Positions 39,691 to 44,673 of a DNA stretch of 44,673 bases are shown here, piece after piece. This stretch comes from an uncultured Rhodospirillaceae bacterium. Lineage in GTDB: Bacteria; Pseudomonadota; Alphaproteobacteria; UBA8366; GCA-2717185. How positions within the stretch are numbered: the stretch's first letter is position 1; each line of letters starts with the position of its first letter. A program made the translations under genes and the position numbers. The notes below the pieces were generated by a model. The model ran no database searches. It was not told where the DNA came from and saw only the letters and a list, made by a program, of their open reading frames with translations. The stretch lies in NCBI GenBank assembly GCA_913044215.1, contig CAJWOT010000005.1:1-44673 (forward strand), read 5' to 3'.

Positions 39691-40280
39691 CAGTCAGCCT
39701 CTGCGAAGTCTAGATCGTTAAGGGTTTGCGGTCCGCCGACCGGTGCCGATTTCTGGCGGTCGATCTGCGGGCCGTGCGGCGGCGTCTCGCCGGCCTTCAA
39801 GGCGTCGAGCACCGCGATCAATTGCGGACCGGTAAGATCCTCGTACATATCGTCGTTGATCTGAACGATCGGCGCGTTGACGCAGGCGCCGAGGCATTCC
39901 ACCTCGCGCATGGTGAACAGCCCGTCCTCTGTCGTCTGTTCGTAGTCGATACCGAGATGGCTTCGCGCGGCCTCGACCACCTCGTCGGAGTTGCGCAGCC
40001 AGCACGGCGTCGTCGTGCAGAACTGCAGCAAATACTTCCCGACCGGCTTCGTGTTGATCATCGTGTAGAAGCTGGCGACCTCGACCACGCGGATGCGCGC
40101 CATGCCGAGCAGCTCTGCGACCGCGTCGATGACCGCGTCCGAGGCGTGGTTGTTGTTCTGCCGTTGCGCCAGATCGAGCAAGGGCAAAACCGCGCTCGCC
40201 TGACGCCCTTCCGGATATTTGGCGATGTATTTCTGCGCGATCGCCATGTTTTCCGGTGTGAATTCGAATTTGTCGCTCAT
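39690..40280 (-). CDS. nuoE: NADH-quinone oxidoreductase subunit E (NuoE)
   Basis: Thioredoxin-like subunit carrying the off-path [2Fe-2S] cluster N1a beside NuoF. The 196-aa protein has the ligands Cys88, 93, 129 and 133 (FCTTTPC and ECLGAC). The C-terminal tail beyond residue 150 is longer than in E. coli (166 aa) and includes [18 protein letters not shown], resembling the tail of mitochondrial NDUFV2. The frame stays open to 40406, but the ATG at 40280 overlaps the nuoD stop as ATGA, and everything further up lies inside nuoD in another frame. Confidence 0.96.
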   Translation of the reverse strand: MSDKFEFTPENMAIAQKYIAKYPEGRQASAVLPLLDLAQRQNNNHASDAVIDAVAELLGMARIRVVEVASFYTMINTKPVGKYLLQFCTTTPCWLRNSDEVVEAARSHLGIDYEQTTEDGLFTMREVECLGACVNAPIVQINDDMYEDLTGPQLIAVLDALKAGETPPHGPQIDRQKSAPVGGPQTLNDLDFAEAD

Positions 40281-41458
40281 CGGTCGATCTCCCCGAACAC
40301 GACGTCCATGGCGCCCAGGATGGCGACCGAATCCGCCAGCATGTGGCCTTTGCAGAGATAGTCCATCGCCTGCAGATGGGCGAAGCCCGGCGCGCGAATC
40401 TTGCAACGATAGGGCTTGTTGGTCCCGTCGGAGACGAGATAGACGCCGAACTCGCCTTTCGGCGCTTCGACAGCGGTGTAGGTCTCGCCCGGCGGGACGT
40501 GGAAGCCTTCGGTGTAAAGCTTGAAGTGATGGATCAGCGCTTCCATGGAACGCTTCATCTCCCCGCGCGACGGCGGACCGACTTTACCGTCCTCGGTCAT
40601 CACCGGGCCGTCCGGCATGTTTTCAATACATTGGCGCACGATCCGAACGCTCTGTCGCATCTCTTCGACGCGGATCAGATAACGGTCATAGCAGTCGCCG
40701 TTCTTGCCGATCGGAATATCGAAATCCATCTCGTCATAGACGTCGTAAGGCTGCGACTTGCGCAGGTCCCATGGCACACCCGACGCGCGCAGCATCGGCC
40801 CGGAAAAGCCCCAGGCCATCGCTTCTTCCTCGGAGACGACACCGATATCCACAGTGCGCTGCTTGAAGATGCGGTTCTCGTTGAGCAGCGTTTCCATATC
40901 GTCGAGGAACTTCGGAAACGCATCGGCCCACGCCAGTATGTCGTCGCCCATACCAGCCGGCATGTCCTGATGCACGCCGCCGACGCGGAAATAGGCCGCA
41001 TGCAGCCGTGCACCGCAGGTGCCCTCATAGAACTCCATCAGCTTTTCGCGTTCCTCGAACGCCCACAACATCGGCGTCATCGCGCCAACATCCATCGCCA
41101 GGGCCGGCGCGTTCAGGAGATGATTGAGAATGCGGGAGATTTCCGCGAACAGCACCCGGACATATTGGCCCCGCGCCGGCGGCGCGATGCCGAGCAGCTT
41201 TTCCGCGGCCAGTACGAAGGCGTGCTCCTGACACATGGGCGCGACGTAATCGAGCCGGTCGAAATAGGGCATCGCCTGCAAATAGGTCTTGTACTCGATC
41301 AGCTTCTCGGTGCCGCGATGCAGGAGGCCGATGTGCGGATCAATCCGCTCGACGATTTCGCCGTCCATCTCCATGACCATGCGCAACACGCCGTGCGCCG
41401 CCGGATGTTGTGGCCCGAAGTTAAGCGTCAGATTCTTGATTTCCGCTTCCGCCGCCAT
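40277..41458 (-). CDS. nuoD: NADH-quinone oxidoreductase subunit D (NuoD)
   Basis: The 49-kDa-type subunit, which with NuoB forms the quinone-reduction site; it descends from the [NiFe]-hydrogenase large subunit but lacks the nickel cysteines. The 393-aa protein opens with [18 protein letters not shown] near residue 8 (the His loop at the quinone site). It has [14 protein letters not shown] near 43 and the conserved DVVFGEIDR end. nuoC and nuoD are separate here, not fused as in E. coli. Its ATG shares one base with the nuoC stop (TGATG). Confidence 0.97.
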   Translation of the reverse strand: MAAEAEIKNLTLNFGPQHPAAHGVLRMVMEMDGEIVERIDPHIGLLHRGTEKLIEYKTYLQAMPYFDRLDYVAPMCQEHAFVLAAEKLLGIAPPARGQYVRVLFAEISRILNHLLNAPALAMDVGAMTPMLWAFEEREKLMEFYEGTCGARLHAAYFRVGGVHQDMPAGMGDDILAWADAFPKFLDDMETLLNENRIFKQRTVDIGVVSEEEAMAWGFSGPMLRASGVPWDLRKSQPYDVYDEMDFDIPIGKNGDCYDRYLIRVEEMRQSVRIVRQCIENMPDGPVMTEDGKVGPPSRGEMKRSMEALIHHFKLYTEGFHVPPGETYTAVEAPKGEFGVYLVSDGTNKPYRCKIRAPGFAHLQAMDYLCKGHMLADSVAILGAMDVVFGEIDR

Positions 41459-42081
41459 CAGCCCTCTTCCGCCTCCGCCTTCTCGTCACCCGGCAATTCC
41501 CGGGTCATGCCCTCCCAGGGGCTGAGGAAATCGAACGACCGGAACGCTTGGGTCAGCTTTACCGGCTCGTAGACGACCCGCTTTTGCTCGTCGTCGTAGC
41601 GGACTTCGACATAGCCGGTGAGCGGGAAGTCCTTGCGCAACGGATGGCCTTCGAAGCCGTAATCCGTCAGCAAGCGGCGCAGATCCGGGTGCTCGGAAAA
41701 GAACACGCCATACATGTCCCAGCATTCCCGCTCAAACCAGGAAGCCGTTGGAAATACGGTGGAAACTGAAGGCACCGGTGTGTCTTCATCGGTGCGCACC
41801 TTGATGCGGATCCGCTGATTGTGCTTGTAGCTGAGCAGGTTGTAATTCACTTCGAAGCGCTTTTCCTGCTCGGGATAGTCGACGCCGCAAACATCCATCA
41901 GGCTCTTGAACTGACAACTCGCATCGTCGCGCAGGAATTTCAAGACGCGGACGATATCGTCACCGGTCGTCTCAACGTTCAGTTCGCCGTTCCCGATATG
42001 ATGATCGATCACCGCGTTGCCGAGTTTCGCGGTGACATGCGCCCCCAACTCTTCGAGCGCGTCTTGGTTGGCGTCGTCCAT
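41458..42081 (-). CDS. nuoC: NADH-quinone oxidoreductase subunit C (NuoC)
   Basis: The 30-kDa-type peripheral-arm subunit of complex I. The 207-aa protein has [20 protein letters not shown] near residues 70-89, then [22 protein letters not shown]-type sequence near 128 with the signature ERE..D..G..F..HPDLRR, and the [13 protein letters not shown] motif. The ATG at 42081 ([12 protein letters not shown]) is 14 nt after the nuoB stop. The frame continues to 42510, but that part covers nuoB in another frame and is not protein-like. Confidence 0.96.
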   Translation of the reverse strand: MDDANQDALEELGAHVTAKLGNAVIDHHIGNGELNVETTGDDIVRVLKFLRDDASCQFKSLMDVCGVDYPEQEKRFEVNYNLLSYKHNQRIRIKVRTDEDTPVPSVSTVFPTASWFERECWDMYGVFFSEHPDLRRLLTDYGFEGHPLRKDFPLTGYVEVRYDDEQKRVVYEPVKLTQAFRSFDFLSPWEGMTRELPGDEKAEAEEG

Positions 42082-42095
42082 GTGCCGTCCCGTTC

Positions 42096-42626
42096 CTAGC
42101 GCGCGATCGTGCCGGTGCGTTTGATCTTTTTCTGCAATTGCAGAAATCCGTAGACCAGGGCTTCCGCGGTCGGCGGACAGCCAGGGACGTAGATGTCCAC
42201 CGGAACGACCCGGTCGCAACCACGCACGACGGCATAAGAATAGTGATAATAGCCGCCGCCATTGGCGCAGGACCCCATCGAAATGACCCAGCGGGGCTCT
42301 GCCATCTGGTCGTAGACCTTGCGCAGTGCCGGCGCCATCTTGTTCGTCAGGGTACCGGCAACGATCATCACATCCGACTGTCGGGGGCTGCCGCGCGGCA
42401 CGATACCGAACCGGTCGAGATCGTATCGCGGCATGTAAGCGTGGATCATTTCCACGGCACAACAAGCGAGACCAAACGTCATCGGCCAAAGCGAGCCCGT
42501 CCGGGCCCAATTCACCAACTTGTCGGCGTTCGCAATGATGAAGCCCTTATCGGCCAGCGTATCGTTGACCAGCCGCATCGCGCCCTCATGGTCGCCTTCT
42601 CTGAGCGCTGGAGTGTCTACTCCCAT
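42096..42626 (-). CDS. nuoB: NADH-quinone oxidoreductase subunit B (NuoB)
   Basis: Carries the terminal [4Fe-4S] cluster N2, which reduces quinone. The 176-aa protein has the tandem cysteines Cys55-Cys56 ([10 protein letters not shown]) plus Cys120 (GSCANGGG) and Cys150 ([10 protein letters not shown]). The ATG at 42626 is chosen because AAGGGAG lies 7 nt upstream. An earlier in-frame ATG at 42647 would overlap nuoA by 31 nt and would contain that ribosome site. As called, it overlaps the nuoA 3' end by 10 nt. Confidence 0.96.
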   Translation of the reverse strand: MGVDTPALREGDHEGAMRLVNDTLADKGFIIANADKLVNWARTGSLWPMTFGLACCAVEMIHAYMPRYDLDRFGIVPRGSPRQSDVMIVAGTLTNKMAPALRKVYDQMAEPRWVISMGSCANGGGYYHYSYAVVRGCDRVVPVDIYVPGCPPTAEALVYGFLQLQKKIKRTGTIAR

Positions 42627-42982
42627 TCGAGCGCTCCCTTCCGCCATTCGTAAATGAAACCGATCGTCAGGATGCCAAGGAAGATCACCATCGACCAGAA
42701 GCCGAATAGCCCAATGCTGCCGAGCGAAATCGCCCAGGGAAACAGGAATGCGACTTCGAGATCGAAGATGATGAACAGGATAGCAACCAGATAGAACCGA
42801 ACGTCGAAGCGGCTGCGCGCATCATCGAACGCTTCGAACCCACATTCGTAGGCGGACAGTTTTTCCGAGTCCGGCTTCTGTTTTGCCAAGATGCCACTCG
42901 CCACAAGCATCGCAACCGAGATTCCGATGGCAATGGCGAGGAAGATCAGCACTGGGAGATATTCCCGCAATAAGCCGTCCAT
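42617..42982 (-). CDS. nuoA: NADH-quinone oxidoreductase subunit A (NuoA)
   Basis: Small membrane subunit next to NuoH and NuoJ; first gene of the operon. The 121-aa protein has three membrane helices (about 8-30, 63-85, 90-112). The conserved loop [21 protein letters not shown] lies at about 46-66, whose Cys is the one exposed in the deactive state of the mitochondrial homologue ND3. The ATG at 42982 has GAGGAG 7 nt upstream. The frame remains open to 43159 but that extension is not hydrophobic or conserved-looking and covers the leader. Confidence 0.97.
   Translation of the reverse strand: MDGLLREYLPVLIFLAIAIGISVAMLVASGILAKQKPDSEKLSAYECGFEAFDDARSRFDVRFYLVAILFIIFDLEVAFLFPWAISLGSIGLFGFWSMVIFLGILTIGFIYEWRKGALEWE
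42634..42640 (-). promoter_or_regulatory. Shine-Dalgarno deciding the nuoB start
   Basis: On the minus strand AAGGGAG lies 7 nt before the ATG at 42626, inside the 3' end of nuoA. It supports the shorter NuoB start. Confidence 0.65.
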
Positions 42983-43100
42983 CAACTCACTCCTCAAACC
43001 GCTGACGCGGTCCCCCACCCATAGCATTGTTGCCGGACTGTGCCTTAGTCCCGCCGAACGGAAAGTGTCCGCAGCGCAGCGCTGTGCCGTCGGTCGCTGC

Positions 43101-43128
43101 AATATAAGGTTAATTACCGATGAAGCAA
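43101..43128 (-). promoter_or_regulatory. Predicted promoter of the nuo operon
   Basis: Read on the minus strand, TTGCTT (43128-43123) and TATATT (43106-43101) are separated by 16 nt. The -10 matches the consensus at 5 of 6 positions. It is about 120 bp upstream of nuoA and downstream of the terminator of the preceding gene, the expected place. Interestingly the same hexamer pair type (TTGCTN / TATATT) is proposed for gltA. Confidence 0.45.
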
Positions 43129-43235
43129 AGACCGAACGGAACAAAACAACGCACCGCACGAGTATTGCAAATTCAAAGTGTTAATATGCCGCTAACACCG
43201 AAAACAACTGGCCTAGAAAATCGCGCAAAAGCATA

Positions 43236-43275
43236 AATTAAAATAGCGAAGGCCGCGCGATTCGCTCGCGCGGCC
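43236..43275 (-). terminator. Intrinsic terminator of the oxygenase-like gene
   Basis: A perfect 10-bp stem, GGCCGCGCGA with TCGCGCGGCC (43251-43260 and 43266-43275), has a 5-nt loop and lies 30 nt after the stop at 43305. On the minus strand it is followed by a T-rich but interrupted tail (TTCGCTATTTTAATTT). It insulates this gene from the nuo operon. Confidence 0.75.
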
Positions 43276-43304
43276 CTCTTAAACGTTGTCTGACGCCTGT
43301 CTTA

Positions 43305-44573
43305 CTAGAAGAAGATATAGGAACGGACGACGATGTTTTTACGGCATGGCGCATCGAGCGGGACCGTCGGGTCGATGCAGGCGGTGTGGAAGGACCAGCG
43401 CGATACCGAACCGTCGGTCACCGAATCGTAGCATTTCAGCATCGAGACTTCCGTCGGCGTCTGCCGCGGGAACCAGTACCACTCATGGTCCTTGCGATAG
43501 GTGAAGCGCGTGGTCTCACCGACCCGGTCGTCGTAAATGCGGTAGTTGTTGATATAGGGCTGATCCGCGAAGGACGGCCAGGCACACAGCACGAACGGGA
43601 ACTGCTCGACGGTCTCCATCGGCTTCGCGAGGTTGATCGACATGAAACGCCGCGACATTTTCGCGTCGGCCTCGGCTTCCGTGTAGTTCTGTGTCCGGCC
43701 GAAGTTACGGAGGTTCTTGGTCAGCAACTCCCGGCAACGCACGCGGCCGCTGTTGTCGTTCAGATCATTATGCACGAGGTTGGCGTAGCGGGCGTTCACA
43801 CCGGGATTCTTTGCGTCCTGATCCTCAGTCCGATCGCCCTGATAGTCCTTGTCGAAGACATCGTGGTTATAGACGAGCGCGTCCGTCGCTCCGGGAAAGA
43901 AATCCAGAAGGAGTTTTTCGATCTCCGGATAGAACACACGTTCCACTTCTTTGGAATCGTAGAAATTTTCACATTTGGACTCGAGGTGTGCCAGGGAGAC
44001 ACCAAGCTTGTCCATGCATTCGGGACTGCTTGGCGACAAACCGGGATGATATTCCTCAATCCGCCGCGCATCGCGCATCACCTGCGGGAAGTAAAGATTG
44101 CGCTTCCGCGTATCTTCTTCCTCCTTGCGCAAGATATTCGCGTCCTCCGCGCGTGCCGGATCATTCCAGACGGCGTTGGAGGGCACGACCGAATAAGTCG
44201 GCCGTTCGTAGACCGTATAAGGCAACGGCAAGGCCAATCCGCCTTCCGGCGCCTCGATACCCTGCGCGCGAATATACTCGACGCATTCGTCATAGCTTCG
44301 GAAGCCTAGACCCCACTTCGTCTCAATCGGTCCCGGCGGTGCGTTTTCAATCATGTCGAGGACCCGCTGGCCTTCGCCCTCGGCGATCATGGCAAACGCG
44401 TCGTCCAGGGCGACCGCGGTCCCGGCATCCCCATCCTTATCGAAGGACATATAGGAAAGCCCGCCATGGGCGGCGACGGGCGGCGGCTGCCCCTCCGTCA
44501 GTTGGAGTGTCGGCACATAGGCCGAGGACGCATTCTCCGCCTCCTGATTCTCGATGACCTTGCCGTCGTCCAT
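43305..44573 (-). CDS. CmcJ/NvfI family oxygenase-like protein (predicted Fe(II)/2-oxoglutarate type)
   Basis: The 422-aa product has a C-terminal part (about residues 225-422) that fits the CmcJ/NvfI group, named after a cephamycin methoxylation protein and a fungal meroterpenoid oxygenase. Visible features are the His268-X-Asp270 pair (LVHNDL), RRFMSINLAKPM at 308-319 and the PFVLCAW segment. GETTRF, HEWYWFPRQTPTE and LKCYDS lie in the 350-385 region, followed by His396 (FHTA) and Arg411/Arg417 near the end. His-X-Asp...His would bind iron and a C-terminal Arg the 2-oxoglutarate. The first 110 residues are acidic and low in hydrophobic content, with no signal peptide; residues 80-225 contain aromatic stretches I cannot assign. 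A GGAGG site lies 7 nt before the ATG, and a terminator follows. Substrate unknown; no biosynthetic genes are adjacent inside the window. Confidence 0.75.
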   Translation of the reverse strand: MDDGKVIENQEAENASSAYVPTLQLTEGQPPPVAAHGGLSYMSFDKDGDAGTAVALDDAFAMIAEGEGQRVLDMIENAPPGPIETKWGLGFRSYDECVEYIRAQGIEAPEGGLALPLPYTVYERPTYSVVPSNAVWNDPARAEDANILRKEEEDTRKRNLYFPQVMRDARRIEEYHPGLSPSSPECMDKLGVSLAHLESKCENFYDSKEVERVFYPEIEKLLLDFFPGATDALVYNHDVFDKDYQGDRTEDQDAKNPGVNARYANLVHNDLNDNSGRVRCRELLTKNLRNFGRTQNYTEAEADAKMSRRFMSINLAKPMETVEQFPFVLCAWPSFADQPYINNYRIYDDRVGETTRFTYRKDHEWYWFPRQTPTEVSMLKCYDSVTDGSVSRWSFHTACIDPTVPLDAPCRKNIVVRSYIFF

Positions 44574-44673
44574 GGAACATCCTCCGAATTACAGTCGCAA
44601 TATCGTGGCATAGTGAACCCTGTATTTCCAGGTCCAGAGGCGTTCGCGCATACCTGTCGCCCCAGCGCCATAC

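Larger units (their letters stand above)
42983..43304 (-). other. Intergenic region upstream of nuoA
   Basis: 322 bp without a convincing gene. Reading leftwards it holds the hairpin terminator of the preceding oxygenase-like gene, an AT-rich stretch (43140-43250), a promoter-like site at 43101-43128, and a leader of about 110 nt ending in the nuoA ribosome site at 42990-42995. No riboswitch or small ORF with a good start was recognised. Confidence 0.6.

Noticed and set aside
37582-39864. 760-codon open frame on the plus strand opposite nuoF/nuoG
   Set aside because: It lies antisense to two unmistakable complex I genes, has an unusual Arg/Asp/His-rich composition and no domains. It is a by-product of GC-rich codon bias.
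40281-40406. N-terminal extension of the NuoE frame
   Set aside because: Lies within nuoD in another frame; the ATGA junction at 40277-40280 gives the natural start.
42082-42510. N-terminal extension of the NuoC frame
   Set aside because: Covers nuoB in a different frame; NuoC normally begins near MDD at 42081.
42983-43159. N-terminal extension of the NuoA frame
   Set aside because: The GAGGAG site sits before the ATG at 42982, and the extension is not membrane-like; it covers the proposed leader and promoter.
44588-44617. Promoter-like pair upstream of the oxygenase-like gene (TTCACT and TGTAAT, 18-nt spacer, minus strand)
   Set aside because: The -10 would sit only about 2 nt before the ribosome site, leaving no room for a leader. 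The true promoter is probably further right, outside the window.
1-44673. tRNA or rRNA genes, CRISPR arrays, insertion sequences, integrases, phage genes
   Set aside because: None recognised: no repeat-spacer pattern, no transposase or integrase motif in any frame, and no cloverleaf found in the short gaps.

Overview
The window is a stretch of core chromosome from a Gram-negative alphaproteobacterium. A Rhodospirillales-like lineage is most likely. This is inferred from three things: the gene order, the family types (LpxI instead of LpxH, short ProRS without an editing insert, free-standing BirA without HTH, type III pantothenate kinase beside RNase J, mitochondrial-like NuoE tail), and the moderately GC-rich coding bias. 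No rRNA, tRNA, CRISPR array, insertion sequence or phage gene was recognised.

Left end (1-3053, + strand): gltX (glutamyl-tRNA synthetase) and gltA (citrate synthase) read rightwards. gltA has a plausible own promoter and ends in a strong hairpin terminator that faces the converging left-reading block. Everything from lpxB to the right end is on the minus strand, so it is best read from right to left.

Envelope and translation block (3069-17450, minus): in transcription order rpsB-tsf-pyrH-frr-uppS-cdsA-dxr-rseP-bamA-skp-lpxD-fabZ-lpxA-lpxI-lpxB. It starts at a promoter-like site upstream of rpsB. It runs from ribosomal protein S2 and EF-Ts through undecaprenyl-PP, CDP-diacylglycerol and MEP-isoprenoid synthesis to outer-membrane protein assembly and lipid A synthesis. 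Many genes are separated by 0-4 nt or overlap by 1-26 nt.

Middle block (17633-28861, minus): birA-coaX-rnj-mce-DUF1467-(secreted hypothetical)-proS-lolC/E-lolD-dnaE. These are cofactor attachment and CoA synthesis, RNase J, methylmalonyl-CoA epimerase, ProRS, the lipoprotein-release ABC transporter and the replicative DNA polymerase alpha subunit.

Respiratory block (28877-42982, minus): a complete fourteen-gene NADH:quinone oxidoreductase operon, nuoABCDEFGHIJKLMN, with separate nuoC and nuoD and no inserted genes. birA follows nuoN 15 nt downstream and coaX follows birA, so read-through is possible. Upstream of nuoA is a 322-bp non-coding region with a promoter-like site and a hairpin terminator belonging to the next gene.

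Right end (43305-44573, minus): a lone gene whose C-terminal half carries the His-X-Asp...His and C-terminal Arg pattern of the CmcJ/NvfI-type Fe(II)/2-oxoglutarate oxygenase-like family. It has its own Shine-Dalgarno and terminator and a long N-terminal part that I cannot assign. It is the only clearly accessory gene and the best candidate here for something undescribed. The rest of the window is ordinary housekeeping content.
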